Source of the DNA: CALMNV01 sp035688975
GTDB taxonomy: Bacteria; Actinomycetota; Actinomycetes; Actinomycetales; Dermatophilaceae
DNA: 64,000 nucleotides
Direction of reading: 5' to 3'
Assembly (NCBI RefSeq): GCF_035688975.1
Contig: NZ_DASSMH010000059.1
Span: forward strand, 1 to 64,000
Shown piece after piece: positions 8,740-19,284 of the stretch (position 1 is its first letter; each line of letters opens with the position of its first letter). The position numbers and the translations under genes were made by a program. A model generated the notes under the pieces. It saw nothing but the letters and a program-made list of their open reading frames with translations, ran no database searches and was not told the origin of the DNA.

Positions 8740-10029
8740 ATGCCCGAACGTGTCCGTCGCCGTCCTCAGGACGCCGCCTCTCCAGCGCTGACGGCCTTGC
8801 TCCTGCTCATCCGCCAGGTCGTGGCCCGGCCCGCGGTCCAGCTCGTGCTGCAGCTGTCGCCGGTGCTGCTGCTCAGCGCGATCTTCCCTGCGGCTGCGGG
8901 CCGGATCGGCGCGTCGCAGGTCGGCGGGGTCTCCCTGACCACGCTGCTGCTCGCGTCATCTCTGGCCGCGCCGTGGCTCAGCATGGCCGTGTGCCTGCCG
9001 CTCTACCGCGCACTGGCCGACCTCGTGCCCGGCGACCTCGGGGCCGCCCGGTCGCGGTTCTGCGACGTCTGGCCGAGCGCGTTCCTGCACACGGCCCCGG
9101 TGCTCCTGGCCTTCGCGCTGCCGGTCGCGCTCCTGCTGCGTTGGCCGCTGCAGGCGATGGCGACATACGTGCTCCTCGGTGTGCTGCACGCGGCCTTCGC
9201 CCAGTCGCTGGTCCTCGCCAACGTCGCTCGGGACCGCGTGCTGTGGGCAAGCGCGTGGGTCGCCTACGCGGCCGCTCTGTTCCTCGTCCCGCAGGCATGG
9301 TTCCTGCCGCCGGTGGCCGGGTTGCTGACGCAGCTCGTCCCGCTCCGGCACGCCCTGCGGCGAGTGCTCCGTCCCGTGCGGCTGCCGCACGGCGGCGTGG
9401 CACGCGACGTGGCGCGGGGCCTGCTGGCGGGCGGGGTGCTGTGGTCGCACCTGGTCTTCCTGTTCCTGCGGACGCGGGGCGAATTCGCTGTCGGCACAGT
9501 GTTCCTCGCAATCCTGCCGTCCGTCCTCGCCTACAACTACTACTTCGTCCGGCTCGCGCCGGACTTCGACGACGCCGTGCTTGACTTCCGGACCGCGATG
9601 GAGAACGAGCCGCACGACGGCCTGGCGCGGCGCTCGCGCGTCCTCGCCGGTGTCGTGACCGGCTCGCTGCGGCGCACGGCCCTCGTGGGCGCCCTCCTCG
9701 TCGGGTTCACGGTGGCGCTCGCGGACTGGACCGGTGCGTCGATGCCCTTCGTCGCCAGCGTCGCCGCGGCCTCCTGGCTCTTCCTGATGACGACGCTGCT
9801 CTGCTACAAGCTCGAGTACGTCGGCCAGTACCGCGAGGCGGACCTGCTCGGCGGGGCCCATCTGCTCGTGTCGGCCACGGCGTTCCTCGCGCTGCCGCCG
9901 GGCCCGACGCTCTACCTCGGTCTCATCGCCGCCGAGCTGCTCGTCTTCCTCACGGCGCTCAGCCGGTGCCTCGGCCACTGGCGCTCCTCTGAGTACGCCC
10001 TCTTCTGGCGCCACGCCACAGCATGGTGA
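8740..10029 (+). CDS. Polytopic membrane protein, possibly PelG-like polysaccharide transporter
   Basis: 429 residues, mostly hydrophobic, with about 10-12 predicted membrane helices. A mid-protein motif (YYFVRLAPDFDDAVLDF, then a charged stretch and another helix) recalls the cytoplasmic loop of PelG, the MATE/Wzx-like membrane partner of the glycosyltransferase PelF. The next gene is PelF-like, which supports this reading. Start ATG 8740 is preferred because GGGGGGAA lies 8 nt upstream; an in-frame ATG at 8644 would add 32 unhelpful residues. Neither the octamer nor the leaderless box typical of the neighbours is present. The family call rests on motif memory and context only. Confidence 0.5.
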   Translation: MPERVRRRPQDAASPALTALLLLIRQVVARPAVQLVLQLSPVLLLSAIFPAAAGRIGASQVGGVSLTTLLLASSLAAPWLSMAVCLPLYRALADLVPGDLGAARSRFCDVWPSAFLHTAPVLLAFALPVALLLRWPLQAMATYVLLGVLHAAFAQSLVLANVARDRVLWASAWVAYAAALFLVPQAWFLPPVAGLLTQLVPLRHALRRVLRPVRLPHGGVARDVARGLLAGGVLWSHLVFLFLRTRGEFAVGTVFLAILPSVLAYNYYFVRLAPDFDDAVLDFRTAMENEPHDGLARRSRVLAGVVTGSLRRTALVGALLVGFTVALADWTGASMPFVASVAAASWLFLMTTLLCYKLEYVGQYREADLLGGAHLLVSATAFLALPPGPTLYLGLIAAELLVFLTALSRCLGHWRSSEYALFWRHATAW

Positions 10030-10126
10030 CGCCAGCTCCGCGGCTGCGCCGGCTGCGGCCCCGCTGGCCCGCCCCGCACGCCCACACCTACTCGGCCCAG
10101 CTCATCTCGGCCGCCCCTCACGTACC

Positions 10127-10170
10127 GGAGTCCGCGGACTCCTCTCAGTCCAGGGAGCCCTGGGGCTCCC
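10127..10170. promoter_or_regulatory. Two palindromes upstream of the PelF-like gene
   Basis: GGAGTCCGCGGACTCC at 10127-10142 is a perfect 16-bp palindrome. Ten bases later GGGAGCCC-TG-GGGCTCCC (10153-10170) is a perfect 8-bp inverted repeat. The second ends just before the ribosome binding site GAAGGAGAA (10172-10180). They could be a regulator site, an attenuator or mRNA stem-loops in the spacer between the two genes. Confidence 0.5.
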
Positions 10171-10184
10171 CGAAGGAGAACGTC

Positions 10185-11897
10185 ATGCATGTGCCCCCCG
10201 CTCCACGCGACGTCGAGCTCCACGTCGACTACCCCGACGTCGACGTGGCCATCATCGCCGAGTCCACCTACCCCTACCTCAAGGGCGGTGTGTCGGCCGT
10301 CATCCACGACATCATCTCGAGCAACCAGGACCTCACCTTCGGGATCATCCACATCACGTGGGACTCCACGTCGCCGAGCGAGGACCTCTACGGACTCCCG
10401 GACAACGTCCGGTGGGTGCGGCCCGTCTACCTCAGCATGGCCGAGCACGACGAGGACTTCCGGCGGCTGACGCCCAGCGACCTCGGCATGCGGGCGCGAG
10501 GCCGCCGGGAGCTGTCGCACCGGCTGCTCGACGCCCTGCAGTCGGCCGTCGCGGGCGACGTCGCACCGCTCTGGCGGCTCTACGACGAGGGCATGAACCC
10601 GCGCACGCGCCGCTACCCCCTCTGGGCCCTCCTCGGCACCAAGGAGTTCATGGTCGCGGCGGGCGAGCGGCTGTCCTCCCTCGGCCTGCCCCTCACCGAC
10701 ACGTTCTGGCTGCTGCGCGAGTTCTTCTCCCTGGCGTGCGCCGTCCTCGGCGAGGACCTGCCCCGGGCGCGCGTCTACCACGCGCACACCACGGGTTACG
10801 CGGCCCTTCTCGGTGCGGCCGGGGCCCGACAGCACGACACGTCGTTCCTGCTCACGGAGCACAACCTCTACGTCCGGGACACCATCAACTTCATGCTCGG
10901 CCGCAGCCTGGGCCTGACGGTGGCCGCGAACGACTGGCGCGAGTCCGACGTGACGCCCCGCGAGCGCGCGTGGATGGCCTGGTGGATCGAGATGGGCCGC
11001 TTCAGCTACCCCTCGGCGCAGGCCATCACCTACCTGTACCCGCGGGCGATCACGGAGGCGGCAGACCTCGGCGCGCCCGTCGAGAAGAGCGTCGTCATCC
11101 CCAACGGGATGACCGTGCAGTCCTTCCGGCACGTCTACCAGCGGCGGATGCAGGCGCTCTCGGACATCATGGCGGCCGGTCCGCAGCGAACGTGGCGGCT
11201 GGCGTACGTCGGCCGGGTCGTGCCCATCAAGGGCCTGACCGACCTCATCGCCAGCATCGCGCTGCTCGTCGAGCGAGGGGTCACGGACCTGCGGCTCGAC
11301 ATTCTCGGCCCGACGGACCACCACCCCGACTACTACCTCACCTGCCTGGACAAGGTGCGGACCCTCGGCGTCGAGGACTACGTCGCCTTCCACGGGACCG
11401 TCGACGTCCTCGAGGTGCTCGGGGACTACGACCTGCTCGTCCTGCCCAGCCACAACGAGGCCCAGCCGATGGTGGTCCTCGAGGCGATGACCGCCGGGAT
11501 CCCCGTTGTCGGCACGAACGTGGGAGGCATGGAACAGCTCGTCGAGGACCCGCTGACGACCCCAGGTGGGCGCACGCTCGGTCCGTGCGGCCTCCTCGTC
11601 CCCGGCGGCGACGTCACGGGGATGGCGGACGCCCTGGAGGCCGCCATGGCTGACCGCGACGGCTACGTGCGCTTCGCGCACAACGCTCGCGCGCGGGTCG
11701 AGAACTTCTTCCAGCTGCAGGACGCCATGGGCGCCTACAACCGGCTCTACAAGGAGCTGGGCGGTCTCGTGGGCGTGCCGGTCGAGTCGCGGGACGACGC
11801 CGAGGTCATCGGCTCGGTCACCGCGATGCCCCTGCAGAGCGAGTTGCGACCGGTGGAGGGGTCCCAGGTGCCGACGTTGGCCAACCGGATCGCGTAG
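10185..11897 (+). CDS. PelF-like GT4 family glycosyltransferase
   Basis: 570 residues. The N-terminal domain opens with DVAIIAESTYPYLKGGVSAVIHDII, the PelF-type glycine-rich acceptor motif, and contains YHAHTTGYAALLGA and a TEHNLYVRD motif. The C-terminal GT-B half has YVGRVVPIKGLTDLI and the nucleotide-sugar E-X7-E region SHNEAQPMVVLEAMTAGIPVV. PelF uses UDP-hexosamine to build the Pel polysaccharide in the cytoplasm; the substrate here is unknown. The last 151 bp overlap the 3' end of the convergent DUF4832 gene. The tail after residue about 525 is not conserved-looking. Confidence 0.85.
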   Translation: MHVPPAPRDVELHVDYPDVDVAIIAESTYPYLKGGVSAVIHDIISSNQDLTFGIIHITWDSTSPSEDLYGLPDNVRWVRPVYLSMAEHDEDFRRLTPSDLGMRARGRRELSHRLLDALQSAVAGDVAPLWRLYDEGMNPRTRRYPLWALLGTKEFMVAAGERLSSLGLPLTDTFWLLREFFSLACAVLGEDLPRARVYHAHTTGYAALLGAAGARQHDTSFLLTEHNLYVRDTINFMLGRSLGLTVAANDWRESDVTPRERAWMAWWIEMGRFSYPSAQAITYLYPRAITEAADLGAPVEKSVVIPNGMTVQSFRHVYQRRMQALSDIMAAGPQRTWRLAYVGRVVPIKGLTDLIASIALLVERGVTDLRLDILGPTDHHPDYYLTCLDKVRTLGVEDYVAFHGTVDVLEVLGDYDLLVLPSHNEAQPMVVLEAMTAGIPVVGTNVGGMEQLVEDPLTTPGGRTLGPCGLLVPGGDVTGMADALEAAMADRDGYVRFAHNARARVENFFQLQDAMGAYNRLYKELGGLVGVPVESRDDAEVIGSVTAMPLQSELRPVEGSQVPTLANRIA

Positions 11898-13129
11898 GCC
11901 GGGTCCGCCGACAGCCGCGGCGACGGGTCCGGCAGCCAGAGCGCGAGGTCGTAGGTGCCGGAGGCGGCCGGGGCCGCCACCGTGGCGGAGAAGGTCACCG
12001 TCGCACCGGGCGCCACGGCGCGGACGTCGAGCGGCAGCCGCACCACCGACGTGGCCGCTGCGCTGTGCAGGACGAGGTATGCCGCGCGCTCCCGCAGGAC
12101 CGCGGCATACCCGTCGTTGCGCAGGGTGAGGTCGAGGACGACGGGTGCGCCAGGGGCGCTCGACGTCGGGGCCGCGCTCTCGGTGAGCACGAGCCGGTAG
12201 CCGAGGCACCGCCCCGCCTCCGCCCGGCCCTCGGTCCCCCAGGAGGCGAGCACGTCCGGGTGGTAGTCGGCGTTGAGGAAGGTCCAGTGGTATGCCGCCA
12301 GCTCCCGCCGCGCTGAGGGCCACTCGGAGCGGGGCGGGTTGACGCTGCAGGTCTCACCGCCGAGGACGACCGAGCGGGTCCGCTCCGCCAGCCAGGCGCG
12401 GTCGGCCTCGGACCGGAAGGTGCCGGAGTCGTCGGTGCCAGCGAGGAAGCAGTCGTCGTGGATCCCGACCCGGGCCGCCCCGGCGGACGAGTCGCTGCCG
12501 AGGATGCGCTGGGCGATGCCCGGGTAGCGCACCTGCACGGGCACCGTCGCATCCGTCGCGTCCAGCAGCGTGGTGAGCACGGCGGAGCGGGCCTGCCAGT
12601 CGGCCTCGGTGAGCATCCACGGCCTGGACGGGTCGCTGGAGAAGCTGTCGGTGTAGTACCACTCGCCCCAGCGCCCGATGAAACCTGCCTGCAGCGCGGA
12701 GATGACGTCGGCGTCCGCGCCGAGGACCGGCGCGAGCTGGCCGATGTGGCGCACCACGCGATCGACGGGGGCGTCGCGGCTGGAGTCGGCGGAGTAGGCG
12801 AACCGGACCACGAGCTTGACGCCCGCGCCGCGGGCGGCGGCGAGGTCGGCGGCCACCGAGGCCAGGAAGCGACGGTCGATGGTGTCCGTGGCCACGAACC
12901 GCTCGAGATAGAAGGTGCGGTGCACGAGGGTCACCCCCTCCTCGGTCCGCCACCGGCCCGTCCGCTCCGCGTCCAGGGCGACCGAGCCGGAGTCGTCGTC
13001 GCGCGCGTGCGTCTCGGTGTGGTGGTAGAACCCTCGGTCCGGGTTGGGCACGGCCGCGGTCGACGCCGCGTAGAGCCGCGTCGGCCTGCTCGAGGCGTCG
13101 CGCTGGGCCGGGATCGACGGGTCGCTCAC
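11747..13129 (-). CDS. DUF4874/DUF4832 protein, putative glycoside hydrolase-like
   Basis: About 460 residues. The N-terminal DUF4874-type part begins at NPDRGFYHH and has a TIM-barrel feel (TLVHRTFYLERF; GVKLVVRFAYS; GFIGRWGEWYYTD). The C-terminal DUF4832 part ends in a beta-sandwich (LDLTLRNDGYAAVLRERAAYLVL) closing with YAIRLANVGTWDPSTGRN. Such proteins are thought to act on polysaccharides, but the reaction is unknown. The start GTG 13129 is preferred because TAACGT (13137-13142, minus strand) lies 7 nt upstream, a leaderless arrangement; a GTG start at 13204 is also open. The residues after TGRN read antisense through the PelF-like gene, so this tail is probably a stop-codon shift or recent extension. 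Confidence 0.75.
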   Translation of the reverse strand: MSDPSIPAQRDASSRPTRLYAASTAAVPNPDRGFYHHTETHARDDDSGSVALDAERTGRWRTEEGVTLVHRTFYLERFVATDTIDRRFLASVAADLAAARGAGVKLVVRFAYSADSSRDAPVDRVVRHIGQLAPVLGADADVISALQAGFIGRWGEWYYTDSFSSDPSRPWMLTEADWQARSAVLTTLLDATDATVPVQVRYPGIAQRILGSDSSAGAARVGIHDDCFLAGTDDSGTFRSEADRAWLAERTRSVVLGGETCSVNPPRSEWPSARRELAAYHWTFLNADYHPDVLASWGTEGRAEAGRCLGYRLVLTESAAPTSSAPGAPVVLDLTLRNDGYAAVLRERAAYLVLHSAAATSVVRLPLDVRAVAPGATVTFSATVAAPAASGTYDLALWLPDPSPRLSADPAYAIRLANVGTWDPSTGRNSLCRGIAVTEPMTSASSRDSTGTPTRPPSSL

Positions 13130-13235
13130 CGGCGACACGTTACGGTGCCGTGCGGCCTCCCCTGTGACCCCAGCGTCGGGGACGAAGATCTGTGCAAGCA
13201 CCACGGGGCTGCCGGCAACCTGTGAGACTCAGTCC

Positions 13236-13892
13236 GTGGTCAGGAGACGAAGGGATTGGATCGCGGTGGCCGCGGGGCTCCTTGCCGCCTTCAGTTTCGG
13301 CGCTCCGGCAGCGGGCGTCGCGTCCGCGGCGGGTGACTGTCAGGATCTCTCCGATGGGATGGCGGGCCGGCGCTGGGTTGGTGAACCGACCCCGGCCCTG
13401 GCCGCCACGGCCGACGAGCTGCAGGGTGAGGCAAACGACTTCCCTGGCTCCCTGAGCGGGGTGGCATTCTGCTCGGACTACTCGGGAGTCGAGGTCTTCG
13501 TCAAGGAGGCAGGGCCAGCCCTTGACAAGGTCAACGACATCCGGGCCCGCGCGGCTGGTGCGGCTACGGTGCACGTGCGGTCGGTGACTCATTCGTTGGA
13601 GGACCTGCTCGCGGAAGCACGCCGCCTCCGAGGTGACCCGGACTTTGCCTCCGCAGTGGACGGGTGGGGGCCGGATATCCTCCACGACGGACTGCTGGTG
13701 CGACTGTCCTCACGGGCCGGGGACCCTTCCGAGGTTCTGGCCCAGCGCGGCCCAGATGTTGATGCCGTGCGCGCCATTGTCGGGGACAGCATGCGCGTGC
13801 GTTTCCGGCCCGCGGGCACAGGCGAGAATGCAGGAACGAGGCCCCCCGATGGGCCCCCTTCGGTCCGTGGGTGGTCGCCTCAACTGCGTTGA
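13236..13892 (+). CDS. Secreted protein of unknown function
   Basis: About 218 residues from GTG 13236. A signal peptide is clear: VVRRRRDW, then IAVAAGLLAAFSFGAPAAG and a likely cut after VASA. The mature part has two cysteines (GDCQDL and AFCSDY) that could pair, followed by an alpha/beta mixture ending in a proline-glycine tail. I do not recognise the family. The start codon lacks a strong ribosome binding site. It is divergent from the DUF4832 gene. Confidence 0.55.
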   Translation: MVRRRRDWIAVAAGLLAAFSFGAPAAGVASAAGDCQDLSDGMAGRRWVGEPTPALAATADELQGEANDFPGSLSGVAFCSDYSGVEVFVKEAGPALDKVNDIRARAAGAATVHVRSVTHSLEDLLAEARRLRGDPDFASAVDGWGPDILHDGLLVRLSSRAGDPSEVLAQRGPDVDAVRAIVGDSMRVRFRPAGTGENAGTRPPDGPPSVRGWSPQLR

Positions 13893-14028
13893 TGGCTGCT
13901 GCTCTATCGGAGTTCCGATCGGACGACACGATGGGGCACGGCATTGACCGCCGGACATTGCACCCCTTCGACCTTCACTGGCAGATCAGGACGGCTTTGA
14001 TCATGGACGAGGAGACAGGGGAGTCGAG

Positions 14029-14493
14029 ATGCAACGGCAGGCGGCCGGAAGCATGGTGAAGAGAAGGTGGCTGGTGGCCGCGGGCGCCGTGATTGGCCTG
14101 GCGGCGGTGGTCCTGCTCTTCCTCAGATGGTGGACATCCCCCCGACTCGAGGAGTCCGGTGGCGCCGTGGCCGTGGTCGACGGTCGGTCGCTGTCTCTGG
14201 TGCAGGCGTCCAGCGGCGTCGGCATCAGCGGCCGGCTGGGGCTGCTCGGCGGCCGGTGCGTCGGGCTGGCTGCCACCGCAGACTCGCCAGGGCGCGTCAT
14301 CGTGTGGCCGCCCGGCACCACCCTGCAGGGGGAAGGCGCCGACCTTCGCGTGGAGAGCGGCGGGCACTCGGTCCGGATCGGTGAGGCGGTCGAGGGCGGA
14401 AGCGAGCAGCGTCAGGACGTGGGGGGCCATGCGTCACTGCTGCCCCCGGAGTGCAGCGCCTTCCGCCTGGTGGACGTCTCGCTGGGCCGCTGA
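14029..14493 (+). CDS. Small membrane-anchored protein of unknown function
   Basis: 154 residues. A basic N-terminus (VKRRW) precedes one transmembrane helix near residues 13-33 (LVAAGAVIGLAAVVLLFLRW). The remainder is a short extracytoplasmic domain with two cysteines (GGRCVGLA, PPECSAF) and a beta-rich look. No family recognised. ATG 14029 has GGGGAG just upstream; ATG 14053 is an alternative start. A strong terminator overlaps its stop codon. Confidence 0.5.
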   Translation: MQRQAAGSMVKRRWLVAAGAVIGLAAVVLLFLRWWTSPRLEESGGAVAVVDGRSLSLVQASSGVGISGRLGLLGGRCVGLAATADSPGRVIVWPPGTTLQGEGADLRVESGGHSVRIGEAVEGGSEQRQDVGGHASLLPPECSAFRLVDVSLGR

Positions 14494-14508
14494 CTGAGGC
14501 GGCCCAGC
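14481..14508. terminator. Hairpin terminator overlapping the stop codon
   Basis: GCTGGGCCGC (14481-14490) pairs perfectly with GCGGCCCAGC (14499-14508) across an 8-nt loop that contains the TGA stop. A 10-bp GC-rich stem at the junction of two convergent genes fits a bidirectional terminator without a U tract. Confidence 0.7.
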
Positions 14509-14619
14509 ACCCTAGGGCGGAGCACGGTGCAGAACGCGAGTCCTTGGCGTGCCCTGCTGGGGAGCGAGCGTGCGGACCGGAGGAGATCCTCCGACGAGGA
14601 CGAGCCGGTGCCGGTCGTC

Positions 14620-15636
14620 TCAGGCGAGCTCGACGGCATCCGGGTAGGCGGTGGTCAGGCGCATCCGCACGGGCACCGTGTCGCCCACCTCGGGGGGCGG
14701 CACGCCGGCCGGCAGCGCGAGGAGGCTGCACTGCATGTGCGGCGGCTCGGCGAACCGCGGCGTCGTGCCGGACACGGTGAAGGGTGAGCGCACGCGGTGG
14801 GCGGCCTCCAGCAGCCCCTCCGCGACGGCGACGGCCCGGGAGCGGACCGTCGCCGCGGCTGCCGGGGACTCCATGGCCACCCCGTGCGACGTCCCGCCGC
14901 TGACGACGACGAGGTGGCCGGCCGGCAGCCGCCGTTGGCGGTAGCCGGCCCGGTCACCTCTGGCGACCGGGCGCACGTCGAGCACGTGGGCCCGGACCTC
15001 GTATGCCGTGCGGTCGGCGAGCCACAGCGCCGTGCCGACCCGGGGCAGGAAGTCGCGGTCGGGGAAGCGGCGCGCCAGCTCGAGCAGCTCGGGGCCGGTG
15101 ACGTGCGAGACGTACCACCGCGTGACCTGCGGCGCGGCCTCGACGAAGCGGCTGATCTCGGCGACGTGCCCGGTCCCGAGCGGCAGGTGCAGGGTCGCGC
15201 CCTCGGCGCCGGCGGCGCCCACGAGCTCGCCGAGGCCGGCGACCGGAGCGCCGAAGCGGTTCATCGACGTGAGGCCTTCGACGACGACGCGGCTCCCCGG
15301 GGCCCGGTCCCGCAGGTCGGCGACGTCGGCCGACGAGGTGAGGGTGTGCAGCACGCGCTCGTGCGCGAGGTCGCTGAGGCCGCCGTGGACCGGCGGCCGG
15401 TAGGGCTCGAGGACGAGGACGTCGTGCCCGAAGGCCGCGAGGGCGTCGGGCAGCTCGGCATACGTCCCCACCGCGATGACGGGGACGGCGAGGCGCTGGG
15501 CCTCCCGGCACAGCAGCTCCCGGCCGAAGCCGTAGCCGTTGCCCTTGACCACGGGCACGATGCCCGGCAGCTCGGTGCATGCCCGCTCGTGGGCCGCCCG
15601 CCACCGCTCGACGTCGACGACGAGGGTGAGGCTCAC
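14620..15636 (-). CDS. Alanine racemase-like PLP enzyme
   Basis: 338 residues from GTG. It is a fold-type III PLP protein: the PLP lysine is in IVPVVKGNGYGFGRELL, with barrel motifs GLTSMNRFG and VGTALWLAD. It is shorter than canonical alanine racemase (about 370), and the C-terminal part is divergent, so substrate specificity may differ. It starts 4 bp after the upstream femX-like gene, implying an operon for cell-wall amino acids. It may supply the D-amino acid or a bridge amino acid used with FemX. Confidence 0.78.
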   Translation of the reverse strand: MSLTLVVDVERWRAAHERACTELPGIVPVVKGNGYGFGRELLCREAQRLAVPVIAVGTYAELPDALAAFGHDVLVLEPYRPPVHGGLSDLAHERVLHTLTSSADVADLRDRAPGSRVVVEGLTSMNRFGAPVAGLGELVGAAGAEGATLHLPLGTGHVAEISRFVEAAPQVTRWYVSHVTGPELLELARRFPDRDFLPRVGTALWLADRTAYEVRAHVLDVRPVARGDRAGYRQRRLPAGHLVVVSGGTSHGVAMESPAAAATVRSRAVAVAEGLLEAAHRVRSPFTVSGTTPRFAEPPHMQCSLLALPAGVPPPEVGDTVPVRMRLTTAYPDAVELA

Positions 15637-15640
15637 CGGG

Positions 15641-16759
15641 TCATCGCCTCCTCAGGTAGAGCGAGAAGGCCGCGTAGAGCAGGCGGTTGAGCGGCAGGTC
15701 CCACTCGCCCGCGAGGCGCACCGCCTCGCCGCCCGTGCCCACCTTGAAGCGGATGAGGCCAATGTGCGGGTTGTCCGCGTCGAGGGTGGTCGTGATGCCC
15801 CGCAGGTCGTAGACGGCGGCGCCGGCCGCCAGGGAGTCGCGGATCATCCGCCACTGCAGGGCGGTCGAGCCCTGCAGCTCCCGCTTGTCCGAGGTCGAGG
15901 CGCCGTAGGCATACCACGCGTGGCCGCCGACGCGGATCCAGAGCGCCCCGGCCACGACGTCGCCGTCGTGCTCGGCGAGGTAGACGCGGATGCGGTCCGG
16001 GTCCTCGGCCGAGAGGGCGGCATACATCCGGGTGAAGTACTCGAGTGGGCGCGGGGTGAACCGGTCGCGCTCGGCGGTCTCGAGGTAGACCCGGTGGAAG
16101 GCCGCGACGTCCTCCGGCCCCCCGACCCGGACGCTCACGCCGTTGCGCTCCGTCTTCTTGATGTTGCGCCGCCAGAGCTGGTTCATGCCGGCGAGCAGGT
16201 CGGACTCCGACCGGCCCGCCAGCGGGATCTGGAAGACGTACTCCGGCTGCCCGGCGGTGAAGCCGTCGTCGGTGGAGAGGTGCTCGAAGCCGAGCCGGCG
16301 CAGCAGCTCGACGACGGCCGTGCCGACCGGCTCGACGACGTCGGGCGTGGCCTCGTCGTAGCGGCTCACGCCGCCGTCGCTGATCGACTCCTTGATCGTC
16401 AGGGGCCGCCACCGGTGGGTCGCGACGGGCGGCCCCATCCGCAGCGCGAACGCCTTCTTGCCCTTGAGGTGGTCCCGCAGTGCCCGGAGCATCTCCAGCA
16501 GCCGCGGAGACGACCAGTCGAGGCACGGCCCCTCCGGGATGTAGGCGAGCGACCGCCCGATCCTCGGCAGCGACCGGTGCAGCACGAGCGCCGCCCCGAC
16601 CAGCTCCTCGCCGTCGAACCACCCGATCGACTCGGCCCGCCACTCCCTCTTGACGACCCCCCAGGCCGGGGTCTGCAGGAAGCTCACGGAGGGCTGCGCA
16701 CGCACCCACGCGAGGTGCTCGGCGGGGGAGATGTCACGGACGGTGAGTGCGGCGGTCAC
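15641..16759 (-). CDS. FemABX family peptidoglycan bridge aminoacyltransferase
   Basis: 372 residues from GTG 16759. The family adds amino acids from aminoacyl-tRNA to the lipid II stem peptide. Two GNAT-like halves are visible; typical marks are PSVSFLQTPAWGVVKREW, the central MNQLWRRNIKKTERNGV helix and YDLRGITTTLDADNPHIGL near the end. TAGCGT (16768-16773, minus strand) 8 nt before the start suggests a leaderless mRNA. It is co-oriented with the racemase 4 bp downstream. Confidence 0.88.
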   Translation of the reverse strand: MTAALTVRDISPAEHLAWVRAQPSVSFLQTPAWGVVKREWRAESIGWFDGEELVGAALVLHRSLPRIGRSLAYIPEGPCLDWSSPRLLEMLRALRDHLKGKKAFALRMGPPVATHRWRPLTIKESISDGGVSRYDEATPDVVEPVGTAVVELLRRLGFEHLSTDDGFTAGQPEYVFQIPLAGRSESDLLAGMNQLWRRNIKKTERNGVSVRVGGPEDVAAFHRVYLETAERDRFTPRPLEYFTRMYAALSAEDPDRIRVYLAEHDGDVVAGALWIRVGGHAWYAYGASTSDKRELQGSTALQWRMIRDSLAAGAAVYDLRGITTTLDADNPHIGLIRFKVGTGGEAVRLAGEWDLPLNRLLYAAFSLYLRRR

Positions 16760-16892
16760 GCTGGGCCACGCTACCGGAGAGGCCGTCCCCCGCCGGGTGC
16801 GCGCCCGACGCGTGCGGGGCACGGCATACGGGCTGGCAGAATAGGGGGGATGTCGGCCGCTGACGAAGTGCGGCACGCGAAAGGGGTATGCC

Positions 16893-18491
<1,599 letters not shown>

Positions 18492-18507
18492 CGGTTACCC
18501 TGCGCCC

Positions 18508-19284
18508 ATGACGAGTCACCCCCACCTGCGGGTGGAGACCGACGGGGCCGTGCGGACCGTCACGCTCGACCACGCCGAGCGGCACAACGCGCAGACGCCC
18601 TCGCTGTGGGCGGCCCTGGCCGAGGAGGCCCGGTCGGTGCCGGACGAGGTCCGCGTAGTCGTCCTGCGAGGGGCGGGCCCCTCCTTCTCGGCCGGGATCG
18701 ACACGCGGATGTTGACGCCCGCCGGCGTGCCGGGCGAGGAGCGGCTGACGGAGCTGGCCCGGCAGGGCCGGGAGGCGTTGCTGGCGGCGGTGACGCGCTA
18801 CCAGGAGGGGTTCACGGCGTGGAGCGAGTGCCACGCCGTCGTCGTGGCGGCCGTGCAGGGCCACGCGCTCGGAGCCGGGTTCCAGCTGGCCCTCGCGGCG
18901 GACCTGCGCGTCCTCGCCGACGACGCGACGCTCGCCATGCGGGAGATCGGCTTCGGACTCGTCCCGGACCTCGGCGGGACCAAGGCGCTCGTCGACCTCG
19001 TCGGCTACGCCCGGGCCCTGGAGATCTGCGCCAGCGGGCGGCCCGTCGGCGCGGCGGAGGCCCACCGGCTCGGCCTGGCCACCGTCGTCGTCGCCGCCGC
19101 CGAGCTCGACACCGCCACGTCCTCGCTCGCCGAGTCCCTCGTCGCCGCGCCCGCGCCGGCGCTGCGCGCCCTCAAGCCGCTGCTGCGCCAGGCGGTCGGC
19201 TCGGACCTCGCCGCGCAGTGTCGCCGCGAGCGCGAGGCGCAGGCCGACCTGCTCCTGGGGCTGCTCGCCGCGGCCGGCCGCTGA
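18508..19284 (+). CDS. Enoyl-CoA hydratase/isomerase family protein
   Basis: 258 residues, one crotonase domain. The oxyanion-hole motifs are GAGPSFSAGIDTRML and VQGHALGAGFQLALAADLR; an acidic residue follows in GLVPDLGGTKAL. Members hydrate or isomerise acyl-CoA thioesters; the substrate cannot be told. TACCCT (18496-18501) stands 6 nt before ATG, a leaderless promoter. It starts 16 bp after the ABC-F gene, yet has its own promoter. Confidence 0.9.
   Translation: MTSHPHLRVETDGAVRTVTLDHAERHNAQTPSLWAALAEEARSVPDEVRVVVLRGAGPSFSAGIDTRMLTPAGVPGEERLTELARQGREALLAAVTRYQEGFTAWSECHAVVVAAVQGHALGAGFQLALAADLRVLADDATLAMREIGFGLVPDLGGTKALVDLVGYARALEICASGRPVGAAEAHRLGLATVVVAAAELDTATSSLAESLVAAPAPALRALKPLLRQAVGSDLAAQCRREREAQADLLLGLLAAAGR

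Noticed and set aside
7057..12076. A 5-kb stretch without the GTATGCCG octamer as evidence that 8.3-12 kb was acquired
   Set aside because: With about 54 copies in 64 kb a gap this long is roughly what chance placement gives once. It is only weakly suggestive.
16850..16892. Start of the ABC-F gene at ATG 16850
   Set aside because: It is not in frame with the ATPase; GTG 16893 with GAAAGGGG upstream is in frame.
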